DNA from: Cardiobacteriaceae bacterium
GTDB taxonomy: Bacteria > Pseudomonadota > Gammaproteobacteria > Cardiobacteriales > Cardiobacteriaceae
Assembly: GCA_017934275.1 (NCBI GenBank)
Contig: JAGBJT010000042.1
Span: 1 to 64,000, forward strand
DNA: 64,000 bases
Reading direction: 5' to 3'
The notes under the pieces are model-generated. The model did not search any database. It was not told where the DNA came from and saw nothing but the letters and a program-made list of their open reading frames with translations. A program made the translations under genes and the position numbers. Position 1 is the stretch's first letter; the number at the start of each line of letters is the position of its first letter. Below, in pieces: positions 1 through 9,251 of the stretch.

Positions 1-377
1 TAAAATATCGGGACAAAAATTTCAAAGAGTATCATTAGTCGCGGCTTTACAAGATGATAAAATAATCGCTCCAATGAATTATAAAGGCACGATGACAAGT
101 GAATTTTTCGAAAAATGGTTTGTCGAATTCTTGATGAAAGAACTAAAACCGAATTCGGTTATTGTTCTCGATAATGCATCATTTCATAAAATCGAAAATT
201 TGCGCGAATACGCGAAAAAATATGGTCATACAGTGTTGAATTTACCGCCTTATTCCCCAGAATTAAATCCAATAGAGAAAACTTGGGCAAATCTTAAAAA
301 TATATACGAAGTGTGATTCATAATTACAATACAATTGAAGAGACAATAATGAGCTATTTTGTTGTAGAATGACTATA
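1..377 (+). mobile_element. Right end of an IS630-family insertion sequence
   Basis: The window opens inside an IS element. The transposase C-terminus runs to 372 and a probable terminal inverted repeat ends at 377 with GAATGACTATA, on the TA that IS630/Tc1-mariner elements use as target. Read inward from 377, the end matches 17 of 22 positions of the ends of the four miniature elements found elsewhere in the window. The left end lies outside the window. It abuts the 3' end of the capsule export operon. Confidence 0.75.
2..372 (+). pseudogene. IS630-family DDE transposase, C-terminal part, frameshifted
   Basis: The open frame enters from the left edge (there is no start in the window). It carries the typical C-terminal catalytic half: VIVLDNASFHK with the second Asp, then LPPYSPELNPIEKTWANLK with the catalytic Glu. 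The frame stops at 314-316 after NIYEV. In the -1 frame, entered at the A5 run 296-300, it continues as KYIRSVIHNYNTIEE and on to a TGA at 370-372, which is the expected family C-terminus. So either one A has been lost from an A6 run (pseudogene), or the product depends on -1 ribosomal frameshifting at AAAAAT. I cannot tell which from one copy. Confidence 0.8.
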
Positions 378-416
378 TTTAGAAGATTGTTTAAATTTTT
401 AGATGCGCTCAAATAT

Positions 417-1064
417 TCAATGCGCAGTATGGAACTTATAAGCTTCATCAATACTCGGAAAATGATGCAATTTTCCGTTGTATAAAACTGTTGCTTTATC
501 ACAGTATTCTTTTATAGCCGCGAGGGAATGCGAAATCAAAATTAAAGAACGGTCTTTGCGTTTTTCAAATAACTCATATTTACACTTATCTGAAAAGCGT
601 TTATCACCCACCGCAATAACCTCATCAATTAAGTAGCAGTCAAATTCCACCGAAAGAGAAATCGCAAAAGCAAGGCGCGCTTTCATTCCAGAGGAGTAAT
701 TTTTAATCGGTTCGTAAAGGTATTCTCCAAGCTCGGAAAATTCCAGAGCAAATTGATGCGCACGGTCAATATCTATCCCATAAACACGACAAACAAAACG
801 CAAATTATCCAGCCCCGTGAGCGAAGCTTGGAATGCGCCAGAAAAAGCAAGCGGCCAAGAAATACTCATTTGCCTATCAATAATCCCCGAAGTCGGCTGC
901 TCAACACCAGATAGCAGTCGCACCAAAGTAGATTTACCCGCACCGTTCTTGCCAAAAATACCGATTTTTTCACCCTTTTGAATAGTAAAACTAATATCTT
1001 CAAATACTTGCTGCCAACCCTTTTTAGTGCGGTATCTTTTGCTAACTTCTACTACTCTTATCAT
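417..1064 (-). CDS. ctrD: Capsular polysaccharide export ATPase (CtrD/BexA/KpsT family)
   Basis: This is the nucleotide-binding subunit of an ABC-2 exporter that moves a lipid-linked capsular polysaccharide across the inner membrane. The 215-residue protein has a Walker A motif GKNGAGKST near residue 39, the ABC signature YSSGMKAR near 143, Walker B CYLIDEV and a switch histidine in ISHS, all normal for the KpsT/BexA/CtrD family. It is the last gene of the four-gene export operon, 102 bp after the permease gene. An IS630-type end lies 40 bp beyond its stop, so the rest of the capsule locus may have been rearranged. Confidence 0.93.
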   Translation of the reverse strand: MIRVVEVSKRYRTKKGWQQVFEDISFTIQKGEKIGIFGKNGAGKSTLVRLLSGVEQPTSGIIDRQMSISWPLAFSGAFQASLTGLDNLRFVCRVYGIDIDRAHQFALEFSELGEYLYEPIKNYSSGMKARLAFAISLSVEFDCYLIDEVIAVGDKRFSDKCKYELFEKRKDRSLILISHSLAAIKEYCDKATVLYNGKLHHFPSIDEAYKFHTAH

Positions 1065-1166
1065 TTTATTTTTACCATCTAATTCTTTTTTTTATTAACA
1101 TTTAGCGAAATATTATAAGAATATCTTCCAAATTTTAATACTTTTTGTAATCTATGTAAGTTATAT

Positions 1167-1961
1167 TTATTTCGGCTCAATACCTTTACTAATCTTGCGA
1201 ATTTCACTCATACCGAAAAGCAACATCGCCAAGTCAAAGATAATCAAATAACCAATCCGTTCGTGAGTAATTACCGTATTACCGAAATAACCGTGACGGA
1301 ACATTTCCGTGCCCGAAACCATCGGAATCCACAAAAAGAATTCCTGCGCTTTGGCAGGCAAACTATGCACATAAAAAAACGCACCAGAAAGCGGCATCAT
1401 CAAAAAGCTAGCAATCCCCCAAATTTTGCCAAACCGATCAAAACGGTAAGCTATCGCGCAAATAATTGTGCCTAATCCCAAAGCAAAAAAAGCCATTAAA
1501 GTCCAAGCAGCGAGCATATAAAATAAATCCGCTGGCATATCAATCATACCGATAAAAATGAGCAATCCAACTAATCCGATTTGTGCCACCGTCGCACCGA
1601 TTACTTCCAATAAAACGCGGCTAAATAAAGTATCAAAAACTCGCACATTACGGTGATACATCAAACTCAAATTTGCTTTTACCGCACCAATAGCACGGTT
1701 TGATGCATTTCGCCACATTAAAATCATCGGATATCCTGTCAAAATAAAGGCGACATCCATACCAAGTATGGAATTCATTTTTATCGCTTGACGGACAAAA
1801 ACAATCATTAGAGTGAATAATAACGGTTCGATAAATAACCATAAAAAGCCAATATTTCCTCTACCGTAACGAGTAAGAATTTCCCTCATTAGCAGTGCAA
1901 AAATAACCCTTCCCTGTATTTTTAACGCAGCTATCAGCGATGTTTTTTGACCGTATTCCAT
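1167..1961 (-). CDS. ctrC: Capsular polysaccharide export permease (CtrC/BexB/KpsM family)
   Basis: This is the ABC-2 type inner-membrane permease partner of the downstream ATPase. The 264-residue protein starts with a cytoplasmic segment (ALLMREILTRYGRGNIGFLW) that is characteristic of the KpsM/BexB family, followed by about six hydrophobic membrane segments. The family works as a dimer with two ATPase subunits. It begins 35 bp after the co-polymerase gene in the same direction, consistent with one transcript. The start is an ATG at 1961. Confidence 0.92.
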   Translation of the reverse strand: MEYGQKTSLIAALKIQGRVIFALLMREILTRYGRGNIGFLWLFIEPLLFTLMIVFVRQAIKMNSILGMDVAFILTGYPMILMWRNASNRAIGAVKANLSLMYHRNVRVFDTLFSRVLLEVIGATVAQIGLVGLLIFIGMIDMPADLFYMLAAWTLMAFFALGLGTIICAIAYRFDRFGKIWGIASFLMMPLSGAFFYVHSLPAKAQEFFLWIPMVSGTEMFRHGYFGNTVITHERIGYLIIFDLAMLLFGMSEIRKISKGIEPK

Positions 1962-1996
1962 TTAATTATCCGTTTATTTTGATAATTTTCAGAGCT

Positions 1997-3847
1997 TTAA
2001 TTATTATGTTCGCGGATTGCTGCAATGAATAAATTAAGCACTCCGTAGATAATTAAACTAATTAGAAATATTGCTACCGTGTTATAAACTCGACGAGGCT
2101 CTGCCGCCCAGTCAGGCAATGATGGCGGATTGATTACTTCAAGATAAAGTTGATGCTGCTCAACCGCTTGTTTTGCACTATGCAAAGCCGAAATCGCTGC
2201 GGTTAATTCCTTGCCCGCAAGCTCATAATCTAAAACCAAGCGCTGATATTCACCCGACTGCGCAGCCAAGGAATTATCCGAACCCGCAAGCTCTTTCGAT
2301 TGCGCCGCCAATTCACGGTTTAGCTTGTTTTGCCGACTTCTTAAAGCCTTGATTTGCGGATTATCGGGAGCAATCGCTTGCAGTTGCTCAATTTGCGTTT
2401 CGATAGTGATAATTTCCTGCTTCAAGGTTGAAATTAAATTAAGTTGCACGCTTGAAACCGCAGGTAAATCAAATAATTTATTTTCAATCCGATAATTTGT
2501 CAGCTCTTCGGAAGATTTTTGCACCCTCTCCTCTGCATCTTTTACCGCTATTTGCGCATAAGTTAAGGTATCTTTTCTAGCTCTTTCATTCAATTTATTT
2601 ATCAATTCTTCTGCTTGTTTTAACAGTTGTTGATTTATTTTTTGCCCATCTTCGGCATTAAATGCACGGATAAATAAAGTTGAAATTCCCGAAATACTGT
2701 CAAAATTTATGCTAATTTTTTTACGAAAATATTGATAAAAAGCCTCATTTGAATTATTTAATCCAAAACCATTAAAACGCGCAAGAGTATCTCCTTTATC
2801 ACTATAAAAATTCCGTATCGGTAATTTCTTTTCTAATACACTTAAAGCCGCTTGCGACTGCATAAATTCTTGCACGGTATATGAATCATCTTGTGCTCGA
2901 CCGATACCAGTAGTTTGCAACAAAGCTCCAACCTGACCGATACCTTGATTACCATTCGGTGTCCTCACTACAAAACTTGATTCGGAGATATAAATTTCGC
3001 TAGCGAATAGCGCGTAATAAATAGCAGCAAAAAAAGTCGGGATAACTACGATTAACCAAAATAAAGGACGAAATTTCCGCTTGATACTTTGCTCATATTC
3101 TGCTTTAACTTTGTGTGCTTCTTCGCGGCGTTGTTCTTCATCGAGGAGTTTTTGTTTTTCTGCTTCTATTTTGTTTTTTTCATCGAGAGTTTTTTTCGCT
3201 GCTTCTGTTTGTTTTTTTACCTCTTCTTCCGCTTTTTTGAGTTTTTCATCAACCGCTTTCTTTTCTGCCGCTAATTTATCTTTCTCGTCCAAAGCTTTCT
3301 TTGCCGCATCAGCTTGTTTTTTAGCCTCATCTTCCGCTTTTTTTAGCCTCTCTTCGGTTTGTTTTTTCGCTGCCTCTTCCTGTTTTTTCTTCTCTTCTGC
3401 CTCTTTTTTAGCCTTCTCTTCGGCTGCTTTTTTCGCAGCTTCTTCCTGCTTTTTCTTCTCTTCCGCTTCCTTTTTAGCCTTCTCTTCGGCTGCTTTTTTC
3501 GCTGCTTCCTGCTTTTTCTTCTCTTCTGCTTCTTTTTTAGCCTTATCTTCGGCTGCTTTTTTCGCCGCTTCTTCTTGCTTTTTCTTCTCTTCCGCTTCCT
3601 TTTTAGCCTTATCTTCAGCTGCTTTTTTCGCTGCTTCTTCTTGCTTTTTCTTCTCTTCCGCTTCTTTTTTAGCCTTATCTTCAGCTGCTTTTTTCGCTGC
3701 TTCTTCCTGTTTTTTCTTCTCTTCGGCTAATTTTTTAGCAAGCTCCTCCTTGCTAACTTCTATAACTTCTACCTTTGCATTATCCAGAGATTTATCGGCA
3801 GAATTATTTTCTACCGCTTTATCGTCTTTTTTAATTTCATCTGTCAT
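1997..3847 (-). CDS. ctrB: Capsule export inner-membrane protein (CtrB/BexC/KpsE family) with long N-terminal charged repeats
   Basis: The C-terminal ~360 residues are a standard CtrB/BexC/KpsE polysaccharide co-polymerase. A membrane segment lies at about 257-280 (FWLIVVIPTFFAAIYYALF), then a periplasmic region with coiled coil, then a second membrane segment at about 586-608. The family links the ABC exporter to the outer-membrane channel. The unusual part is the first ~250 residues, absent from the usual ~380-residue family members. They form a Lys/Glu/Ala-rich helical region with five 22-residue TolA-like repeats at residues 41-149 plus degenerate copies. This region precedes the first membrane segment, so it should be cytoplasmic. 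The gene lies between the OM lipoprotein and the permease. Confidence 0.9.
   Translation of the reverse strand: MTDEIKKDDKAVENNSADKSLDNAKVEVIEVSKEELAKKLAEEKKKQEEAAKKAAEDKAKKEAEEKKKQEEAAKKAAEDKAKKEAEEKKKQEEAAKKAAEDKAKKEAEEKKKQEAAKKAAEEKAKKEAEEKKKQEEAAKKAAEEKAKKEAEEKKKQEEAAKKQTEERLKKAEDEAKKQADAAKKALDEKDKLAAEKKAVDEKLKKAEEEVKKQTEAAKKTLDEKNKIEAEKQKLLDEEQRREEAHKVKAEYEQSIKRKFRPLFWLIVVIPTFFAAIYYALFASEIYISESSFVVRTPNGNQGIGQVGALLQTTGIGRAQDDSYTVQEFMQSQAALSVLEKKLPIRNFYSDKGDTLARFNGFGLNNSNEAFYQYFRKKISINFDSISGISTLFIRAFNAEDGQKINQQLLKQAEELINKLNERARKDTLTYAQIAVKDAEERVQKSSEELTNYRIENKLFDLPAVSSVQLNLISTLKQEIITIETQIEQLQAIAPDNPQIKALRSRQNKLNRELAAQSKELAGSDNSLAAQSGEYQRLVLDYELAGKELTAAISALHSAKQAVEQHQLYLEVINPPSLPDWAAEPRRVYNTVAIFLISLIIYGVLNLFIAAIREHNN
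3338..3727 (-). repeat. In-frame tandem repeats (66-bp period) in ctrB
   Basis: Five tandem units plus a degenerate sixth encode AEEKKKQEEAAKKAAEDKAKKE-like 21-22-residue blocks (residues 41-170 of ctrB). Units 1-3 are almost identical (KAAED type), unit 4 lacks one Glu codon, and units 4-5 are of the KAAEE type. Near-identity at DNA level suggests copy-number change by recombination or slippage. Each step keeps the reading frame. Confidence 0.9.
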
Positions 3848-3860
3848 AGATTATTTCTCT

Positions 3861-5012
3861 TTATAAATCGTCAATCTTGCTAACCGTTCCAATACCTTGT
3901 GAGGTCATTGAAAAAATCATAGAAAGGAATTTTTGGAATTCAGCCAACGGTGCATTTGAAACATAAATAACATCTTTATCTTCAATCGGGAATTTTTGGA
4001 TTAAAAATAAAGTCTGCGGATTTAATAAATCAACTCGATAAACCGTCGGAACATCTAAACCTTCCGCATAACCGCGTGCTTTCCACTGTTCTTTTTCCTC
4101 TTTCGGCAAGCGATAAAACGGAGTTTGACGAAAAATAAACACGCCACGCGCATCTGAACGACTATCAATCAAACCACCCATTTGCGCAATTGCTTCTGCA
4201 AGATTTATCCCTTTGGTTGAAAAACGCACCTCTTTGGTGCTTTTTACTGCCCCCATACCCGTAAAACTATAAGGATTATGGATTAAAGTTATAACATCAC
4301 CTGAATTCAAAAGAATATTTTCTCTTGCATCGCTGATTAAAGTATCAAGAGATATTTTTTTCACCTCATTACCGCGAGTAAGCTGCACCGCCATCTCATT
4401 AGTTTCAGCATTACCGCCTCCCACTGCTGCCACTGCATCGAGCACTTTTTCTCGATTCACCGTTAGCGGCATTTTCATACTTTTTCCTTGACGAATAATC
4501 GTAACCGTTTGAGCGTTATTATTACTTATACTGACTAAAACTTGCGGTTGATTGGCTTTATTTGCCAAAGCTTGACGGATATATTTTTGCACCTGTTCGG
4601 TAGTTTTTTCCGCAACTTTTATATCCCCCACAAAAGGCACGCTAACCATACCTGAACTATTCACTGTTTGGATTGGTAAATCAGACTTTCCAGCACCTGA
4701 ATTAGCCGAAAGCCCCCCGCCAAACAAAACAGCAGGCGGTGCTTCCCAAATTTTTATTTCGATATTGTCGCCAACACGAATTGTTTCACCATAAGCAGAT
4801 TTATTTTTGAATGCTGAAAAGCGTTCTTCTTGTTTAGAATTCATAATTGCTTGCACAACTTCAGCATTAACATCTACTATTTTGACTTTATTTTGTAAGT
4901 CTTTATCTTCTTGTAATTTCAAAATTTTGCTATGATTTGGTCCCGAACCTGGCAACCAACTACAAGCACATAAAAATAAGCTGAAAAATAAAACAATTCG
5001 AGGAATATTAGT
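3861..5012 (-). CDS. ctrA: Capsule export outer-membrane lipoprotein (CtrA/BexD/Wza family)
   Basis: This is an OM polysaccharide export channel of the OPX family, 383 residues from the chosen start, close to CtrA/BexD (~390). The signal peptide runs from MTNIPRIVLFFSLF to the lipobox LCAC. A polysaccharide export domain follows (VGDNIEIKIWEAPP, then SGMVSVPFVGDIKVAEKT), then two SLBB-like segments (VTIIRQGKSMKMPL and LAEAIAQMGGLI). The frame is open further upstream to 5102, but a promoter with its -10 at 5047-5052 lies inside that extension, so ATG 5012 is the likely start. It is the first gene of the capsule export operon and diverges from kdsA. Confidence 0.92.
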   Translation of the reverse strand, partial: TNIPRIVLFFSLFLCACSWLPGSGPNHSKILKLQEDKDLQNKVKIVDVNAEVVQAIMNSKQEERFSAFKNKSAYGETIRVGDNIEIKIWEAPPAVLFGGGLSANSGAGKSDLPIQTVNSSGMVSVPFVGDIKVAEKTTEQVQKYIRQALANKANQPQVLVSISNNNAQTVTIIRQGKSMKMPLTVNREKVLDAVAAVGGGNAETNEMAVQLTRGNEVKKISLDTLISDARENILLNSGDVITLIHNPYSFTGMGAVKSTKEVRFSTKGINLAEAIAQMGGLIDSRSDARGVFIFRQTPFYRLPKEEKEQWKARGYAEGLDVPTVYRVDLLNPQTLFLIQKFPIEDKDVIYVSNAPLAEFQKFLSMIFSMTSQGIGTVSKIDDL

Positions 5013-5046
5013 CATAAAAATAAAATTCTTTTTAATTAAAGGCCGC

Positions 5047-5075
5047 ATCATAAAAATATTTACAATACTTGTCAA
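5047..5075 (-). promoter_or_regulatory. Sigma70-type promoter of the capsule export operon
   Basis: Read on the minus strand there is TTGACA (complement of 5070-5075), a 17-bp spacer, and TATGAT (complement of 5047-5052). This is 11 of 12 consensus positions at ideal spacing. It fires toward ctrA and fixes ATG 5012, about 30 bp downstream, as the start. Confidence 0.75.
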
Positions 5076-5089
5076 GTATTCTTTATAAT
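5059..5089 (+). promoter_or_regulatory. Probable kdsA promoter overlapping the capsule promoter
   Basis: A perfect TATAAT at 5084-5089 is preceded by TTTACA at 5059-5064 with a long 19-bp spacer. The region overlaps the divergent capsule promoter (5047-5075), so polymerase can hardly occupy both at once. A Shine-Dalgarno-like AGGAAA lies just before the kdsA ATG. Confidence 0.5.
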
Positions 5090-5107
5090 TTATTCTTTGC
5101 AATTTGA

Positions 5108-5965
<858 letters not shown>

Positions 5966-5980
5966 ATAATTACGGCAATA

Positions 5981-6010
5981 AAAAACGGGATATTAAAAAT
6001 CCCGTTTTTT
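5981..6010. terminator. Bidirectional terminator between kdsA and the Sel1 gene
   Basis: An inverted repeat (AAAAACGGGAT at 5981-5991 and ATCCCGTTTTT at 5999-6009) has A and T runs on both sides, so it can serve kdsA on the plus strand and the convergent Sel1 gene on the minus strand. Confidence 0.85.
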
Positions 6011-6036
6011 ATTTTGATTTATAACTTTATGTATAA

Positions 6037-6501
6037 CTAACCAGCAATAGCATCATTAGCAGGTAATTCAAATTGTTTTAAGGCTAATTTTGCAGTCTCA
6101 TCACCCTGATTTGCCGCTTTTTCATACCACTTTTGCGCTTCCAATTTATCTGCTTTTACCCCTAAACCTTGTTTATACATATTTGCAATGCTAATTTGTG
6201 CTGATAAATACCCCTGTTTAGCCGCTTTTTGATACCAAATAAAGGCTTCAAAAGCACTATTTGCCTGCATTAAATAATTTGCATAGTGATATTGCGCTTC
6301 GATATGTTCAGATTTCGCGGCTAATTCAAACCATTGCAATGCCGATTTAGTATCCAAGTCATCTCTATGTCTTTTATGATAAAAGTAGCCCAACTTGAAT
6401 CTTGCTTCGACATTACCGTAAATAGCGAGTTTCTCTAATTCTAAAAACTCTTCACGAGTAACTTTATGGCTAGCGGATAAGATTTCAATAATATTTTTCA
6501 T
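6037..6501 (-). CDS. Small Sel1-repeat protein
   Basis: The 154-residue protein is built of about three Sel1-like helical repeats: ARFKLGYFYHKRH...ALQWFELAAKSEHIEAQY, then EAFIWYQKAAKQGYLSAQ, then GLGVKADKLEAQKWYEKAANQGD. There is no signal peptide or membrane segment, so it is probably cytoplasmic. Sel1 repeats are protein-protein interaction scaffolds; the partner is not evident. It lies downstream of corC on the same strand with a 69-bp gap and ends facing kdsA across a shared terminator. Confidence 0.8.
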   Translation of the reverse strand: MKNIIEILSASHKVTREEFLELEKLAIYGNVEARFKLGYFYHKRHRDDLDTKSALQWFELAAKSEHIEAQYHYANYLMQANSAFEAFIWYQKAAKQGYLSAQISIANMYKQGLGVKADKLEAQKWYEKAANQGDETAKLALKQFELPANDAIAG

Positions 6502-6570
6502 AATTACTAATTACCTACAAGTTATGTTTAAGAAAATAAAAATACCGCTTTCGCGATATCTCCAAGAAAA

Positions 6571-7578
6571 CTAAATTTGCCCTTCCAGCTCATTTTTTTT
6601 CGCATTTAACATTGCAAATTGTGCACTATCAGCATTTATTTTTTCTACCATTTGACTAGATTTTTCGTCCTGTTCGCTATTTTCATCAATATTTTTTATC
6701 TGCAATTTAAGAGTAAAAATCCTTCTTTGATTAGCTTTTGCCACCGTTATTTTTATTCTCTCTGATATATCTAAACTTTCACCATTAACAGGCATTCTCC
6801 CTAACTGCTGCAAGACATAGCCGCCAATCGTATCCGCATCTTCATCGGGCAATTCACAATTAAAGTATTGATTAAATTCCTCGATTGGCATTAAAGCTTT
6901 AACCCAAAAAATTCTGGAATTTAACTTGCGAACTTGTGTTTCAGGAGTTGTATCGTGTTCATCATCAATTTCACCGACAATTTCCTCGATTGCATCTTCA
7001 ATAGTCAATAATCCAGAAACCGCACCGTATTCATCAATAACTATTGCCATATGATGCCTCTTAACCTTAAATTCTCGCAGCATCGCGTCAATAGTTTTAC
7101 TCTCTGGCACCAAAGTTACAGGTCGAAGTATGCTTTTCAAATCTATTTCGGAGTTATATTTATCCGCAAGTAACGGTAATAAATCCTTGGTTATTAAAAT
7201 ACCGATAACTTCTTCTTTTTCCTCATTAAAAACAGGGTAGCGAGAATGATGCGATTCAAGAATAACCGAAAGAATTTTTTCCAAATTCCAGTTTTCCTTG
7301 ATTATCGTCATCTGCGCGCGAGGAATCATAATATCCCGCACCTGCGTTTTGCCGATTTCCAACAATGCTTCCATCATTGAAGCGGTATCTTCATTTAGCA
7401 AATTACGCTCACAAAATTGCTTAATTTTCTTTGTAAATTCACGGCGAGAAGCTTCTTCTTCACCGTGTTTTTGCTGCATTAAAGGTATTGAGGTTGATAA
7501 ATTTTTCAGCTTTTCATAAGTTATTTTTAACAAATTGCTTATTTGTTTCTGTCGCCTCGACCCTTCAATATCATTCAT
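6571..7578 (-). CDS. corC: CorC/HlyC-type CBS-domain protein
   Basis: The 335-residue cytoplasmic protein has the CorC layout. An N-terminal helical segment (IKQFCERNLLNEDTASMMEALLEIGKTQVRDIMIPRAQM) leads into two CBS domains (about residues 80-205, e.g. YPVFNEEKEEVIGILITKD and HHMAIVIDEYGAVSGLLT with EDAIEEIVGEIDDEHD). A C-terminal transporter-associated domain follows (about 220-300). The family is linked to Mg2+/Co2+ efflux or tolerance. The last ~35 residues are a variable acidic tail. It follows greA by 38 bp and may be cotranscribed with it. Confidence 0.9.
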   Translation of the reverse strand: MNDIEGSRRQKQISNLLKITYEKLKNLSTSIPLMQQKHGEEEASRREFTKKIKQFCERNLLNEDTASMMEALLEIGKTQVRDIMIPRAQMTIIKENWNLEKILSVILESHHSRYPVFNEEKEEVIGILITKDLLPLLADKYNSEIDLKSILRPVTLVPESKTIDAMLREFKVKRHHMAIVIDEYGAVSGLLTIEDAIEEIVGEIDDEHDTTPETQVRKLNSRIFWVKALMPIEEFNQYFNCELPDEDADTIGGYVLQQLGRMPVNGESLDISERIKITVAKANQRRIFTLKLQIKNIDENSEQDEKSSQMVEKINADSAQFAMLNAKKNELEGQI

Positions 7579-7616
7579 TATTAAATTCCTACTTAATTTA
7601 TAATCTAAAAACTATA

Positions 7617-8099
7617 TTACTCTACATAATGAACAGCCATTATTTCCAACGACTTCTTACCATCTGGAACGATTAAATCAACCACATCTCCTTCTTCTTT
7701 ACCCATTAAAGCACGGGCAATTGGAGAAGTATTGGAAATTAACGATTGATTTATATCTGCCTCATCTTCGCCGACGATTTTATAAGTCATTTGTTCGCCG
7801 CTATCGACATCTTCCAACTCAACGGTAGTTCCAAAAATAACTCTGCCGTCATTTTTCATCTGGGTTACATCGATAATTTGCATATTTCCGAGTTTATATT
7901 CAATATCTTGAATTCTGCCTTCAATAAAACCCTGTTGTTCGCGTGCGGCGTGATATTCAGCATTTTCTTTCAAATCGCCGTGTTCGCGCGCTTCGGCAAT
8001 TGCCGCAATCACAGCAGGACGCTTATTTGACTTTAAGTCTTCTAATTCAAGTCTTAAAGCTTCCGCACCTTTTTTGGTCATTGGAATTTTTTTAGTCAT
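7617..8099 (-). CDS. greA: Transcription elongation factor GreA
   Basis: The 160-residue protein stimulates transcript cleavage by backtracked RNA polymerase. The N-terminal coiled coil carries the conserved tip region ([24 protein letters not shown]) with the acidic tip residues, followed by the FKBP-like C-terminal domain ([25 protein letters not shown] and [14 protein letters not shown]). Length and all conserved blocks are normal. The ATG at 8099 is used; a second ATG at codon 7 also exists. It lies 29 bp after ppa. Confidence 0.97.
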   Translation of the reverse strand: MTKKIPMTKKGAEALRLELEDLKSNKRPAVIAAIAEAREHGDLKENAEYHAAREQQGFIEGRIQDIEYKLGNMQIIDVTQMKNDGRVIFGTTVELEDVDSGEQMTYKIVGEDEADINQSLISNTSPIARALMGKEEGDVVDLIVPDGKKSLEIMAVHYVE

Positions 8100-8128
8100 T
8101 ACTCTTTTACCTTAAAAATTATACTCTT

Positions 8129-8659
8129 TTATTTATTTTTCCATCTTGTTTGTGATTCTTTTATCACCTGTTTAGCTTCTTCTATCTCACCCCATTTTTC
8201 TACCTTGGTAGTTCCTGCTTTTTTCAAATCTTTGTAATGATTGAAATGAAATTCTATTTGTTTAATCAATTGTTCTCCTAAATCGGATAATGATTTAATT
8301 TTATTGCCAGTATTTCTATCATCTTCTGGCACTACAACGATTTTATCATCAACTTCACCGTCATCAACAAATTTCATTACTCCAATAACTCTTGCGGATA
8401 AATAAACACCTGTTGGCAGAGGTTCTTCGGTAATAATTAAGGCATCTAATTCATCACCGTCTTCATCTAATGTTTGTGGAATAAAGCCGTAATTAGTCGG
8501 TTTTGCAAATATTTTCGGTTCAACTCTATCGAGTTTCATTAAAGCTAATTTTCTATCCCATTCGATTTTATTATTTGAACCTTGTGGAATTTCTACTACA
8601 ACATTGACAATTCCATTATCAACATCGCCAGCATCAAGCACTTGATTGTAGTCTGTCAT
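8129..8659 (-). CDS. ppa: Inorganic pyrophosphatase
   Basis: This family I soluble pyrophosphatase hydrolyses PPi to phosphate and pulls biosynthetic reactions forward. The 176 residues include the conserved active-site segments: IEWDRKLALMKLDRV, TNYGFIPQTLDEDGDELDALI with the DxDxxD metal ligands, IGVMKFVDDGEVDDKIVVVPEDDR, and HFNHYKDLK. All key acidic residues appear present. It lies upstream of greA on the same strand with a 29-bp gap. Confidence 0.97.
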   Translation of the reverse strand: MTDYNQVLDAGDVDNGIVNVVVEIPQGSNNKIEWDRKLALMKLDRVEPKIFAKPTNYGFIPQTLDEDGDELDALIITEEPLPTGVYLSARVIGVMKFVDDGEVDDKIVVVPEDDRNTGNKIKSLSDLGEQLIKQIEFHFNHYKDLKKAGTTKVEKWGEIEEAKQVIKESQTRWKNK

Positions 8660-8716
8660 TGATTTTTCTCCATAAATTAAAGATATTAAAAAGCATATTC
8701 TACTTAAAAAATTTCT

Positions 8717-9244
8717 TCACTCTGTGAGTATTTTTTTCCAGTTGTTATCTGTATTTACTTGCATTATTCCCGTCATTTCAAGCCTTTTGGCAATTATGGA
8801 AATTTCTTCACCGTTAATGCTAATTTCAGAGTCTATTTCCATTAGTGGAACAATGACAAAATTCCTCTCTTTTATATATTTATGCGGAATAATTAAATCT
8901 GCACTGTTAATGCTAATTTCAGCATTATTTCCGAATAATAAAATATCCAAATCAATGGTTCTCGGAGCATTCTTAAAAGGTCTTTCTCGCCCTTGTTTTG
9001 CCTCTAATAACTGACATATTTCGAGTATTTTTTCTACCCTCAAATCTGTTTTATATCGCACTACCGCATTAAAAAAATCAGGCTGTTCGGTATATCCCCA
9101 AGCAGCTGTTTGATAAACATTTGATGCTTTTTCTTCGATTAAACCGCAGGAGCGCAAATTGTCTCTTGCCGTTTTGAGCTGTTCGAGCGGATTATTCATA
9201 TTAGAACCGAAAGCAATCCACACTCGCTGCAATTTATTCTCCAT
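8717..9244 (-). CDS. folK: 2-amino-4-hydroxy-6-hydroxymethyldihydropteridine pyrophosphokinase
   Basis: HPPK of folate synthesis transfers pyrophosphate from ATP to 6-hydroxymethyl-dihydropterin. The 175-residue protein shows WIAFGSNMNNPLEQL, YQTAAWGYTEQPDFFNAVVRY, the catalytic/Mg segment APRTIDLDILLFGN and the HKYIKERNFVIVPLMEI block. It starts 7 bp after the pcnB stop. The pcnB-folK pair is a common proteobacterial arrangement, so one transcript is likely. Confidence 0.96.
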   Translation of the reverse strand: MENKLQRVWIAFGSNMNNPLEQLKTARDNLRSCGLIEEKASNVYQTAAWGYTEQPDFFNAVVRYKTDLRVEKILEICQLLEAKQGRERPFKNAPRTIDLDILLFGNNAEISINSADLIIPHKYIKERNFVIVPLMEIDSEISINGEEISIIAKRLEMTGIMQVNTDNNWKKILTE

Positions 9245-9251
9245 TTTGAGC

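Noticed and set aside
3081-3866. Long plus-strand open frame of 261 codons opposite the ctrB repeats
   Set aside because: Ser/Phe/Ala-only composition mirrors the Lys/Glu/Ala repeats of ctrB on the other strand; it is an antisense shadow with no start signal.
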